From Dryas octopetala (lineage: Eukaryota > Streptophyta > Magnoliopsida > Rosales > Rosaceae), in NCBI GenBank assembly GCA_963921425.1, contig OY992832.1:3844001-3908000 (forward strand): 64,000 bases of DNA. Direction: 5' to 3'. A program made the position numbers and the translations under genes. The notes under the pieces are model-generated. The model made no database searches, was not told where the DNA came from, and saw nothing but the letters and a program-made list of their open reading frames with translations. Shown piece after piece: positions 36,501 through 48,086 of the stretch (its first letter is position 1; each line of letters starts with the position of its first letter).

Positions 36501-36720
36501 AGAATAGAACCCTATTCTTCTTCTTGTTTTTAAAAGGTGGGCGTTGGGAGGGTATGTTAGTTTCACGTTAGTGACCCATTTAGCCACTACATGTTTTCAT
36601 GTATGTTGGACTCCACAAATTAAGGAAGCCAGTAAACACATAACTGCTTTTAGATAAAAGTCCATGATGGGTGGTTTTCTAAATAGCACGTTCTTATCAG
36701 TTCTGTGGCCCTCTACTCTC
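33600..36720. other. Gene-poor spacer
   Basis: No gene is supported. There is an open plus frame of about 60 codons at 33612-33790 and a T run near 34173-34187 flanked by ATCTCTCACCTTT direct repeats. Nothing here is recognised as a gene. Confidence 0.5.
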
Positions 36721-36723
36721 CTC

Positions 36724-36885
36724 TATAATAGACACAGACTCTTGAACATATTGGTACTTAACTATTCCATCAGAAAAGAAACAATCTGTGTAAAGAGAGA
36801 CAGAGAATAGAAGAAGTCTCAGAATTAAGTTTTGTCAAAGAAGTTTCAATCACCAATCTCCATCAATTCTCAATGGCCAACAACG
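36724..36885 (+). other. Promoter-like start with a 13-nt orphan first exon
   Basis: TATAATA at 36724, then a purine-rich leader, then ATG at 36873 encoding MANN and a GTATGT donor after 36885. No in-phase downstream coding exon was found within 5 kb. It may be the relic of a gene start, or a coincidence. Confidence 0.25.
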
Positions 36886-37149
36886 GTATGTAACTCTGAT
36901 TTTATCTTCATTATCCTTGAGATATATTGTACACTAATTCAAGACACTTCCGCACAGTAAGAAATCTGAACTATCAGTTTGATTTCCAATTGGCATTTGA
37001 TTTCGAATTGACATTCGACTGCTGTAGTAATTGCCATATGAGATGTCAACTGTTACATTACTGAATGTAAATTACTGCATTGATGTAAATAATTCTAACA
37101 GGGTATAGATTAATGAGCAGCCTAGCAGGGACAAAATCACTGTAAATGG

Positions 37150-37152
<3 letters not shown>

Positions 37153-37224
<72 letters not shown>
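37153..37224. repeat. (GA)36 microsatellite
   Basis: This is an uninterrupted 72-bp GA run, the longest simple repeat in the window. Confidence 0.95.
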
Positions 37225-37227
<3 letters not shown>

Positions 37228-37785
37228 TTGGGTGAGCATTGGAGTAGAAATTATTCATATTAGATTGTGTATTGGCCGGGCAGTAAACTCTAGAATGTTG
37301 AAATCTTCACATACAACAAATTAATGACCAATATATATTGACGTATACGTATTGTCATGTAGACTCACCCTTTTTCTTTGCCCAGCATGCAGAACCGCAT
37401 ATTGACTCAAACATTGCACTATGTAAACGCAAAAACTGTTAATATAATATGTTCCATTCGATTGTAAATTTAAATCATACATTAAAAAAAAAAAAAAAAA
37501 ACATTTTCTTAATAATAATAGTTCAAACTAACAGTTTATATATCAACATAATATCCTAAAACTAAAATATTAAACCTTAAATCCGAAATAAAAATTTAAA
37601 ATATTGACTTGTAAGAATGGTTAGACAACTTAGACAAAACCATTTCGCTCCCCTCCTGCACGAGCCTAACTATGGCAGTGCCGTTGGTAGACTGGTTTCC
37701 CAACTAGGAACGCCTCCCGACTAGGACCACTTTTACTGTTTACTATTTTGAGTCTTGAGGTCAATTTTTCCTCAGAGGATTGAGG

Positions 37786-37918
37786 CACGTGCAGCCTACC
37801 CATGCCCTTAGAGACGCACATTCGCATGTGCTCGCCGCACGGTGAACCCGCCACGTGTGCGACTTCGTTCTCTTCTGCTTCCGAGCCTTTGGTGTTTTCT
37901 ACACGTGTCGCGACGTGG
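37786..37918. promoter_or_regulatory. Cluster of three CACGTG boxes plus GACGTGG
   Basis: Perfect CACGTG occurs at 37786-37791, 37852-37857 and 37902-37907, followed by GACGTGG from 37912. All lie inside a GC-rich island that stands out from its AT-rich surroundings. No adjacent gene is recognised, so a regulatory role is only a suggestion; a transposon terminus is the main alternative. Confidence 0.3.
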
Positions 37919-40900
37919 ATGGCCCTCACATGACTCGTACCTAATCGCCATGTGCAACTGCGCTACAGGACAACCCCATCGGCTTGCTCCAACAGTGCTT
38001 ATGATCACGACGTTTTAGTTAATTCCTTTTAATTATAAGCACTTAATTGCGTTTCATGGAAATTATGATTAATTATGAGGTGGTGCGGTAACGGAAAAGT
38101 GCTTGGCCATAAAATAGATTCTCACTTAAGTGGCACCGTCTAATTATGAGGAGGAGGAGGGAAGAATTTTTTTTCTTTTCTATTTTATCTTTTTGGTATT
38201 TATTTTCTCCATATGAACATGATTAGGTCGACAGGTAAAGTCGTTACCAGTTAGGAAGTAAAAGGGGGAGGTGGTCTCAACTTTTTAGGACCATTCTTCA
38301 AAGTTAGTCAAGCACAATTACTATAATGTCCCTAAAATGCGGCTGCATAGGCTCATAGCTCTCTATCCTTCATCAAAACATGTATGCTTCAAACGAGGAT
38401 GCATCCACATAATTAGTCCCCCATTACTTCGTGATCCGACATAATTACTCACAATTTTTTCTTTTCACTTGGAAGTAAATTGAAACATAGACTACACCCT
38501 AAAATTATATTTTCATTATTTTAGAATACAACTTAGTTGCTTATCAGTCATAATAAGGATGTAGATCACATTCTGTACATAAAATCAAGTCCATTTTTAT
38601 GATTTATTTTAAACTTTTGAAATGTGAGAATTATTTTTGCTATGAAACCATGTAATAATGTTTATAAACAAATTTAAATTATTATAGTGTCTGAGTTTAC
38701 ATTTTTGTTTTGTTTTGCCTATATAAAAAGATTAGTACTATTCTCATTTGAATATGTGTGAGAGATCCATTAATGTGTAATTTTTGATGAGTTCATCTAA
38801 AATCTCAAGGATGTGATAGAACATAAGGTACAATGGTTAGACCCTCTTAAGTCTAAATCAAATAAATTTTGATGCCAATATAAAACTAAGTGGTCAACTA
38901 ATGAAGGTGCCCAAACCATAAAGCGAAGATTAAACAATAAGTAGACATATATAATCACTCACTCACATACACACGGTATAAGCAAACTAGATAAATTGCA
39001 TTCAAAGAGAATCAAATGTTTTTAATTTAGTAGCTTTTGTCGTACACCAAGTATATTTTTTTATTTAGCAGCTTAATTTGTCCTCTTCCTAGTTTAAAGA
39101 GAACCCTCAACATGAAGTACACAATTAATCAAAATAAACAAATTAACCCAACAAATAAAATAACATTGTGGGAACACTAATACATTTCCTACTGACTAGT
39201 TGTATGGTTCATGCATACTGCGCGTGTTTTAGACCTAACAATAGAATTAATAAATAAATTAACTAAATAAATTGTGTACATACACACAGATGTGTGCATG
39301 TGTAATGTAATGACAAATTTAAAAAGACAATGTACCGTTCGAAAGTAGAAAATATATAATTACCACAATAATCTTAGGTTATGAATGTGTTGTTAAAAGA
39401 TTTGATCAAAGAGGAATATAGTTGATATTTCTTATAGATGATGGTTGCGAAGCAGTATTCTTTTAATAATACAGATAATGACACAATTAATATTAGATTA
39501 CGTGGGTGACTGAGATGGAAGGTTGCATGGGGGTTTTGTATTATCATGTGTGATTTTAAAATAAAAATATAGGGAGGATGATATTTAAATTGTAAAGAGT
39601 GCCGAAACCGCTTGTCGGGAATAAAGAAAGAAATATTGTGGTCTTAGTGTCTTACAACGGAATTCCTGGGGAAATCATCCATGTGCATTATGCCTTTGTC
39701 TATGTCAGAAAGATGTTTATCAGGTTGGTTTCTTCTTAAAATTCAAGATGAATTATGTAAATAATAAGATATATTAATCAATTCTTTCTTTTTGGTTTTG
39801 TTTTATGTGGATCTGCACCATGTCCTAATGGAAAGATAACTACTTAAATATACATATATACCTAATCTTTAAAATGTTAAACATTTTGTTAGCCACGATT
39901 AGTTGTTTATGTGTACATTTATAGTTGACCATACGCGCATTTATAGTTGTCCATATGCGCATGAACAATTGACACTAGTAGATTCTAAGTTAAAGTGAAT
40001 GAAAAATAATTAAGCCCAAAAACAATTCTATAAATAAGAGATCCATAGTGAGTAGTACCAATTATACTATTACTACTATATATTATGCACATATTGGTAA
40101 TGGTGACCTAAAAACTGAACACTATGAGGCTTTGTAGCCCTAAAATTCTATTATGTAACGGGAAAGTTAGCATATAGAATTGGATGAAGAAACATAGCAA
40201 GTCAACCGTTATATATATTGTTGATTTCAGTTTCCTCGGGCAGTTCACAATTCAATCTAGTACAAACCTACCAAGATAGTCTAAGAAATTGGGTCCATCC
40301 TTCATAATAAAATAATCATCCAAACCAAAACCCAATTTTTTAAACAAATCAAGATATATGTATATTTCATTGCATATGAATTAATTAATTAATTGGTATG
40401 CGGTACATTGTAATTTACTAATTTGTAAAGCATAATTTTTAAGGGGGGGAATATTTTTTGAGGAAAAACAAATTTCTCTTCTAATTTTGCGGTGCATTGA
40501 AAGTAATTGAACATCTAATATGGTAAGAGATCATTTTAACATTCAATTGAAAGATGGTGTCATGGTGGTGGCATTGTGTTTATAAAATTACAAAGAGATA
40601 TTTAAGGAAAAAATACAATAAAACACCACCAGATCATTTTAGTGTTTGAATACCGGAAAAAAAAAAAAACAGATTTCTAAAACAGGGTCCCAACCTCTGA
40701 ATTAAAATTAGACAATTTATTTTAAAATGAGCGTTTCTTGTAAATATCTGACTTCTTTTTAATTAAAATGTTAATATATATTATTATGGACACACACACA
40801 TACATGCTTGTCTTTTTTTTTGTCCGACATATACACAGATTGTAAACCTGTAGTCCTGTACAAAATGAAGCAACTTATTATGCAGCAAAATAGTTTATAT

Positions 40901-41519
40901 AACTTTTAAAAGCGGGATCAACTTTTAATCCAAAATAATTTGTTTGGTTTTGCTTTAATTTTTTTTAGTTGCTAATTTTTTAGGATGTAACAAGATAAGA
41001 TAAGATTTGATAAAAGTAAACTCTTTCCATTGCAAGCAAAACAAATCCTTAAACTTAGTAAAAAAGTTCAAATATTTTTAAAAAACTGACCAATAAGAAA
41101 AACACAAAAAAGGTAGCTAACATCTAATTGGAAAATGGCCAAAGCTGTCCAAAAATAAACCGAACGACGTTGATTATTGGTGGCACTCTTTTGTCGTCCA
41201 ATAATGGAGGGCACACCATTATTCTTCATGGTCTGTCACTCCACAGTAACATATCCTCTCATTTAGTTCACCGTGAGCCGCCGGAGGGAATTTAAAAAAA
41301 AAAATAGGGGCATTTATGGAAAGTTACCATACCCTGATACCCATAATGTAAAACCGCGTAAACCACAATAGGCAACAACTAGCTTTTATAAAACATTTTG
41401 AGAATTCATAAAACCAGCCGTTTAGAATTTTGTTTATGGTAAGTAAGAAAAATTTTAGTTTTGGGTAAGAGACAAAGGTCCTTAAACAGTGGGAAAATTT
41501 CAATCAAATTCAATATTGC

Positions 41520-41543
41520 AGAGAGAGAGAAAGAGAGAGAGAG
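41520..41543. repeat. Short GA-rich repeat in DUF1635 upstream region
   Basis: This is an imperfect GA run with one AAG interruption, about 150 bp upstream of the TATA box. Confidence 0.8.
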
Positions 41544-41690
41544 TAAAAATTGGAATTTCCAAAATTTAATGTCTGGGAATTATTCCTTACTTTCTATGAC
41601 GTGGACTTGGGCTTTTCTGGATCTTTGGGAGAGAGATTGGGAGAGAGCCTTCTCTCTCTTGTCTTATATGCTCAGCCCTCATTGTTCTTC

Positions 41691-41698
41691 TATAAATG
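41691..41698 (+). promoter_or_regulatory. TATA box of DUF1635 gene
   Basis: TATAAATG lies 117 bp upstream of the ATG at 41808. Confidence 0.6.
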
Positions 41699-41807
41699 AG
41701 TCACATTCCACCTTACTTTAACTCCTATTACTCTGATTTTCTTCTCTGCTTTTTTCTTTTCCATTCTATTTTTCTAACTCACCCAGAGAGGTGGTGATAC
41801 TCATACC

Positions 41808-43930
41808 ATGGATGAGTTGGGTTCTATATGGAGTACTACTACCTTTCAAGAGGTGGGTCACTCCTCATTTCTTGTTCTGACTGACATTCCTGTTCATTTT
41901 TTTTTTTTGTTCTGGGTTCTTGTTTCTTTTGCAGTACTTCAATCAAAGCCTGTTCTTTTTTCTACTTCAATTGTGTGCTTTTATGGTGGTTTCTACTGTA
42001 TCATCTCACATTCAATTCAACATATATACTTTCTTGGGTTTCCTTCATTGCTCTTTCAATTCAATTTCAGTTTTTTTTTTTTTTATGTGAATTTAATTGC
42101 TAGTGATGGATCTTCCATGTCTGGCCAATCCTTCGCCCTTAAATTTGTCATAATTTTTATCTATAATCTTCAACAAAGAAAGAAGATGCTATTTTTCTCT
42201 CTGAAAAAAACATAGAAGTTCAACTTTTTGAAAATTTTCATTTCTCCATTTTTGTTCTCTAGTAACTTTTAATTAATTACTACCAAGATGATTATAGTTA
42301 TGTTGATTTCTTGTTTTTTGTTTTTCAGTAATAGTCCCTGTTTTTAAGTAGAAGTCAAGGTTCTTGTGTGAATTGCTTTTAAGAAGTGCTTTAGGCCCAT
42401 ATCTTAATTTTTTCAGCATTAATTTTTTATACAATTTATGGAAAAATGTGTACTTTTTTCTGTTATATATGTTATGAACAGAATATGTCTCAGTTGAATC
42501 TTTGAGTAACTATGTGTTGGTATTGATGGAAGCTTGTGATATTTCATGGCATTAATAAGTTTATAGGGCCCAGTGCCGATGTCTGTTACAAGGGTAGGTT
42601 TTAATGGTAACTCTGTATTATTCTCTTTTTGCTCCCCTTCTCTTTTTTCAAAAAGAATGCATGATTTGACCAGAACGTGGGTTTTGCATGGGCCCTTGTT
42701 GGGTTTTCACTGTTCTTCCTAACTTTGAAATATTGTTTCCTACCTCCTTTTGTGCCAGTGAGAATTTTTGGTTTTTCAAAAGTTTAGTGTTCATGTCTGG
42801 TTTGAAAAGCTTAATTTGGGCTTGATGTTGGTTTTGGTTTGTCATGATACCCTTCAGTCTTTAATTTTTTTAATTTATTTTTGCTTTTATTTAAGAATTT
42901 TATTCATGATTATGATCTTGAAAATTCTATTCATGTTCTTAGTTTCATCAATTTGGTGGAATTGAAATTCATTTCTTATACTAACCAACCTGTTATGAAT
43001 TGACAGAGTGTTGAGGAGTTGAGGCAGAAGCTTCTGTACGCTACCCTTGAACTGGAATCAGTAAAAAGTTCAGCAAATGAGGAGATCAGAAAGAGTGAGG
43101 AGAATGTGAATAATGTACTCAATCTTTTAAAGGCTGCATACAAAGAAAGAGATGACGCCAGAGATCAGCTGCAGAAGGTCCTGAACAAGATCACACCTTC
43201 TAGCCCAATTGATCAATTGCCCAATATGTTTCATCATGTCCAGCCTGAAAGCCCACTTTTAATACCCACCAAAGCAAACTCAAGCATAACCGAATCTAAT
43301 AGTCTCTCTGAGACGTACAATCTCCAATCACATGGCTCTTCCCCTGTGGATTCCATGTTTGATGCAGTTTCTTCACCAGAGTTCTCAAATATCAACATGG
43401 CTGATTCTGCTAACATGGCCTTTGTGAACCAGCCTATGGTACAAGAATATAATGGTAGTACATCCACAGCTGTAGTCTCTTCAGGCATGACACAAACTGA
43501 CCCAGCTTCTGCAGTAATTGACAATTTGGTGAAAGGGAAGACTCTGCCTCAGAAAGGACAACTCCTGACTGCTGTGACGAATGCCGGTCCACTGCTTCAG
43601 ACACTTCTTGTTGCCGGACCTCTTCCTCGCTGGCGAAATCCCCCTCCTTTGCAGCCCTTCAAAATCCCACCTGTTTCAATCAAAGGCTGTGAAGCTGCAA
43701 GTTTCGATCAGAAACCTGTGGCAAATCCTAGCTATGTGTTCCCTAGGTCGATGAATTTGACATCATATCCTGAGATGTCTCGTGGGTTTTCTCAAACATG
43801 TTCAGCTTCCATGTTGAATTTCAACAATGGTCCTTCTGTGCCATACCTGAACAACAATGCAAGCCTGCTGACTTCAAGTTCCTGTATTGACCACCAGATC
43901 CCAACTGGCAAGCGACAGAGGCTTCAGTGA
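41808..43930 (+). CDS. DUF1635 family protein, 2 exons, 322 aa
   Basis: Exon 1 (41808-41852) encodes MDELGSIWSTTTFQE and exon 2 (43007-43930) continues SVEELRQKLLYATLELESVK. They are separated by a 1,154-bp phase-0 intron. The N-terminal third (about residues 16-75) is a heptad-like coiled coil containing NLLKAAYKERDDARDQLQKV, the signature of the plant DUF1635 family. The middle is Ser/Asn-rich and the end has LLQTLLVAGPLPRWRNPPPL, a conserved C-terminal block, then the basic tail GKRQRLQ. The molecular function of the family is unknown to me; older annotations call it TOX/HMG-box-like, which the sequence does not support. Intron 1 is pyrimidine-rich with no coding. Confidence 0.9.
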
Positions 43931-44863
43931 GATTGCTGAAATTTGCCTCTTTTTGTGTAAAAATCAAGTTTGAGCGGTTCATGGTGTAAATGGGGGATAC
44001 TTTTGTTTTCTTGGTTTTGAACTTTAAGTGACATAGCCATTTAATCATAAAGTATAAGCAAGTTGCTTATATTTTTGCTTTGTTTTGCTAGTTCATTTTC
44101 GCAGAGAAAAGTATAAGCAAAAACCAACATAATCTTAGAGTGATATTACAAGCACCAAATAAATTATAATTTTTAATCTCAAATGAGTTCTTACATGGCA
44201 TTCCAAGTTGGACACAATATGCTTTTAACTTGAAGTGCATTACTAGTAGTACAAACACCGAAACACATTCAAGTATGCTTTATGCAGCCTGCAGTAAATG
44301 TAGTTTGCAGAAATGAGTGCCAAGAGGGCAGAGGTTGTGAAAGTATATATACTTTTCTGAAAATGTCAGACCCATCTCTCTTCCTTGGGAGCCACTAAAT
44401 ATATAAAAATCTGAATCTAAAAATGTCTTGGGGTTTGGAAATACTTACTTGCATGGTAAAGGAGAACCCAGTTCAAGCTGCTTGTTATGACTGAAATGTG
44501 CTACAAGAAATTAATTTTTTTGCAATTTAAACTACAAGGTACGTAGTTGTTTTGTAGGAATCTCCACTAAAAGAGTCGTGGTCATCTCAGAAAATCTGAA
44601 GCAGACTTTGGTATCATCCACCCCTGAAAATTCGTACCATTTTGTTCCTTGATATCATCCCCAGGTACCTGCAGCCTTGCATGTCAGCATCTGTTTTTTC
44701 TTTGGTTTAATCGTTCTTCACATATTGCTTTTTTCCATTCCTGTAAATTGAGATAAAAACAATTTTATCTGGGTGCAATATATTCAGTAATGCTAGCCTT
44801 ATTCAAACCCTTCTTGGAAATTTTTGATAATCTCCATCTATTTACAGATCACCTGAAAATAGC
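43931..44863. other. Spacer and probable UTRs
   Basis: The DUF1635 3' UTR and the upstream region of the RING gene lie here. TTTACAG|ATC just before the RING start could be the acceptor of an intron in the 5' UTR. No other gene is seen. Confidence 0.5.
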
Positions 44864-45472
44864 ATGTCTCCAAGTAGAATCGGAATTTTAGGTCAACATG
44901 GGAATCCGTATTGGAAGCCGTGGGTCATTTCTTCGGTTGGCATCATTTGCACCTTCATCCTCTTGTTCAGTTGGTACATGATACTGAGACGGCTTTCTTG
45001 TACACTTGGCAGTGCAAGATTTTTAAGAAACCCGAACCAAAGGCGCACCCTTCCAAACGATGCCAATCCCGACGACCCCTCTCTGCAGTTTCACAGCCAC
45101 GGACTAGATTTCTCGGTGGTTCAATCTCTTCCCATAACTCAGTTCAAGAAGAAGAATGAAGCAGGACAGACACAGAGCAACACAGACTGTGCAGTCTGCT
45201 TGGGTGAATTCGAAGAAGGCGAATGGCTAAGACATCTGCCCAACTGCACTCATGCATTCCACACTTGTTGCATTGATAGTTGGTTTGTGGCTCACTCAAA
45301 CTGTCCTCTATGCAGATCAGAGGTCTACGATTTTGGTATGGACCATGACCATGAGTGTCCTGTTCCTATGCACACTCCACTAGAGACGTTGAGGGAATCA
45401 CATTACCAAATAATACGCTCAGCCATCTTGGGGACTTCACCACTTGGACGTGAAGCAAGACAGGCCATTTGA
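44864..45472 (+). CDS. ATL: ATL-type RING-H2 E3 ubiquitin ligase, intronless, 202 aa
   Basis: ATL proteins are membrane-anchored E3 ligases that recruit E2 enzymes through a RING-H2 finger. A hydrophobic segment covers residues 20-41 (VISSVGIICTFILLFSWYMI). The GLD motif is at residues 80-82 (HGLDFSVVQSLPITQF). The RING-H2 ligands are Cys109, Cys112, Cys128, His130, His133, Cys136, Cys147 and Cys150, with the expected Trp at 140. Basic residues follow the membrane segment. A single coding exon is typical of ATL genes. The length is short, and the tail after the RING has no known domain. The substrate and exact ATL number are unknown. Confidence 0.92.
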   Translation: MSPSRIGILGQHGNPYWKPWVISSVGIICTFILLFSWYMILRRLSCTLGSARFLRNPNQRRTLPNDANPDDPSLQFHSHGLDFSVVQSLPITQFKKKNEAGQTQSNTDCAVCLGEFEEGEWLRHLPNCTHAFHTCCIDSWFVAHSNCPLCRSEVYDFGMDHDHECPVPMHTPLETLRESHYQIIRSAILGTSPLGREARQAI

Positions 45473-45962
45473 TTCGTTTTTGTTTTTCCATCCCAAGGAT
45501 TACAATTAAAAAATACACTCTACTAGATTTACTGTTGCTTGAAAGGTTCGAGGGGCAGCATGAAGCATTCTCTGCCGTATATCATCTTAATTTTTGGAAT
45601 AAAAATGAACATGCAAAAGTTGGTTAATCAATTCAGTGGAATATATCTTTTGAGAACTATAAGATAATCTGACATGTTATCAGAATTCAATTACATATTC
45701 AAATAATAACTTGGAAGGATAAACGGCAACGCAATTCATTCAAATTTGTGAAATATGGTTGCATATGCAATGAAAGACCATTCAAATAATGTTTCAAAAT
45801 AAAAAAGATTTCATTCAACCCTACAAGGTCAGAACTGCAGTCAACCACAAAACAACAAAATCATTAACCAGTAGCAAAAACAATTACAACTTCAAAAATA
45901 AATATGTGTCTGCTCAAAAGCTCACAAAACTCTCTCACTCTTTGAGGAGGCCTCACACTAAC
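45473..45962. other. Spacer between convergent RING and RPL23A genes
   Basis: The 3' UTRs of both convergent genes should lie here. No other gene is seen. Confidence 0.6.
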
Positions 45963-47714
45963 TTAGATAATCCCAATTTTGTTAGCCACATCCAATGCAT
46001 CGTAATCTGGGGTCAACCTCACATAAGCCTTTTTAGTACCATCAGGCCTGGATCAAAAAAGTTAATTCAGATTATCAGACCATCCAGGGAAAGAGAAACA
46101 GAAACAAGTAAGCATCACTAGGCAAGTTATCTCACATATCCACCATATGCCATGATTACAAAACTTAACTCGGTTACTCACCTAATCAAGGTATTCACTT
46201 TCTTGGTCTGAATGTCATACATCTTCTTGACTGCAGCCTTGATTTTCTTCTTGTCAGCACGTAAGTCAACAATGAAAACCAAAGTGTTGTTGTCTTCAAT
46301 CTTCTTCATTGCCGATTCAGTAGTAAGAGGATACTTCAAAATTTGATAGTGATCAAGCTTGTTCCTTGGTGGAGCACTAATACGAGGATACTTAGGATTC
46401 CTCTCCTTTTTCAATGTCCTAGGCCTATGGAATGTAACTGATGTTCGGATCTTCTTAGCCTTTTTCTTGACAACAGAACCTGATTTCAATGCCTTTGCAG
46501 TCTTCAAGGCTTGAGACTTTGGATCAGCCTTTTTTGAAACATCACCTGCAAAAAATATGCACTGATCAGCAAGGAAACAATTTTTTTGTAAAATAACAAA
46601 AATAATAATAATTGATTACTAATGAGCAGCTCATTAATGAGGGAAAACTCCGAAGGGTAAAGATGGGAAAAAGCATACATGAGGCAATGAGTACGGATGG
46701 GCCATGAATTAAAACCACTCTCTAAGATGATAACATTACCTTGACAAGTATAAACCAAGAAAGGAAATGAAGACAAACTTTGGAAAATTTGTATCTTCCA
46801 AAATTCCATTATTCTAGACCTATAATACTAATAGATCAGACTTAAATAAAAACCACACTTTAAGATGTTAAAATTCCCTTGCTAATCCTAGAGCCTACCT
46901 GCACCTGGACATGGGACTCAATAAACTAGATGTAAAAGTTGTCATTCAATTGGGTTATCTGCGCCATACAAAAAGAAAACTCATATGACTTGTAAGACAG
47001 ACACATGTAACCAACTATGACAAGTACCATTTCTACCTTAAAGAAGACCACATAATCATAAACATTAAGAATTAAAACATTAATGATAAATTAACGACTG
47101 AGATATAAAATAAGAAAGAAAGCAACTGCAGCCCTAAACCTCTTGGTTTAGTCGTTGCTAGGGTACATTGCTAACATTAAAGGACAAGAAACCAAATATG
47201 ACCACAAAACTTTATTTTGTCTAGTTAATTCAATTACTCAAGTTTCATGGGCAATGGCAACCACTGCTGAAGGAAAAATTGGAGACCACTATAATCACTG
47301 AAACTGACACGAATCAATAGCAGAACAAAGTTGTACTGAGATTAAGGAACACCCAACCATAGTAAAACAATGAACATTTCAGCAGAAAAATCACCCTTTT
47401 ACACAAACATAGTAGAACCCTGATCCATTTCGCTTAGGTACCAGCAATAACCCAATAATAAATCCAGCTCAAACAATTAAATGACTAATTTGGGTTCATT
47501 TTTCACTAATTAAAACTAAGAAATAACAACGAGAGAAATAAATATAGTACAGCACGTATATGCTAAAATATCTTGTTTTCCTCCATTTTCTCAGCAACCA
47601 AAGAGCGACGTACGGAAATTGAAATTGATAAAAGTACAAAAAACAAAGCAAATATGGTAAATTAATAGTACGAAGAAACAAAGAGACTGAAGAAAGAGTA
47701 CCTTTTGGAGCCAT
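45963..47714 (-). CDS. RPL23A: 60S ribosomal protein uL23 (RPL23A), 3 exons, 153 aa
   Basis: This is a large ribosomal subunit protein that binds 25S rRNA near the peptide exit tunnel. Exons on the minus strand are 47714-47702 (only 13 nt, MAPK plus one base), 46545-46182 and 46047-45963, 154 codons with the stop. The Lys-rich N-terminus [17 protein letters not shown] is followed by [20 protein letters not shown] and the uL23 core [40 protein letters not shown] and the end [14 protein letters not shown]. The length agrees with the plant family (about 154). All splice sites are GT-AG. Its upstream region carries a telo-box and three TGGGCT (site II-like) motifs, the usual pairing in plant ribosomal protein promoters. 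Confidence 0.96.
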
Positions 47715-47762
47715 TGCTCGCTGAGGACGAAGCTCTGCTTATAAGCCCTTCTAACCACTTGG

Positions 47763-47771
47763 AAACCCTAA
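47763..47771. promoter_or_regulatory. Telo-box AAACCCTAA upstream of RPL23A
   Basis: AAACCCTAA lies about 50 bp upstream of the ATG. Telo-boxes close to the start are a known feature of plant translation-machinery genes. Confidence 0.65.
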
Positions 47772-47838
47772 GAGAACACAAAAATATAGCACGTAAAGCT
47801 CAATAACTTCACAGAGTTCAAAAACGTTATATGATAAT

Positions 47839-47844
47839 GAGAGA

Positions 47845-47886
<42 letters not shown>
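47839..47886. repeat. (GA)n tract in RPL23A upstream region
   Basis: A 48-bp GA run with one TA interruption, 125-172 bp upstream of the ATG. On the transcribed minus strand it is a CT-rich tract, a common feature of plant 5' UTRs and core promoters. Confidence 0.9.
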
Positions 47887-47892
<6 letters not shown>

Positions 47893-48006
47893 GGCGTGAA
47901 GCGGAGGAACCAGTAGGGTTTGGGATGGAGGAGAAGGAAGCAGGGATATATAAAAGGTCTATTGAAATGACATAAATGTCCATAACTGTCCTCTTATTTA
48001 CCCGCA

Positions 48007-48086
48007 TGGGCTTTTCCTCGCAGAGATGTAATTTGGACTGGGCTACTGTTTAATTCGAGGGCTTTGTCTCTCTTATTTTTTGGGCT
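48007..48086. promoter_or_regulatory. Three TGGGCT (site II-like) motifs upstream of RPL23A
   Basis: TGGGCT occurs at 48007-48012, 48039-48044 and 48081-48086. TGGGCY elements bind TCP-family factors and commonly pair with telo-boxes in ribosomal protein promoters. Spacing of about 32-42 bp between them supports a real promoter. Confidence 0.55.

Larger units (their letters stand above)
36886..41640. other. Gene-poor spacer
   Basis: AT-rich except for a GC-richer island at about 37640-37990. It contains a long GA microsatellite. No gene is supported. Confidence 0.5.

Noticed and set aside
45789-46121. 110-codon plus-strand frame over RPL23A exon 3
   Set aside because: It is antisense to a confirmed ribosomal protein exon and its 3' flank.
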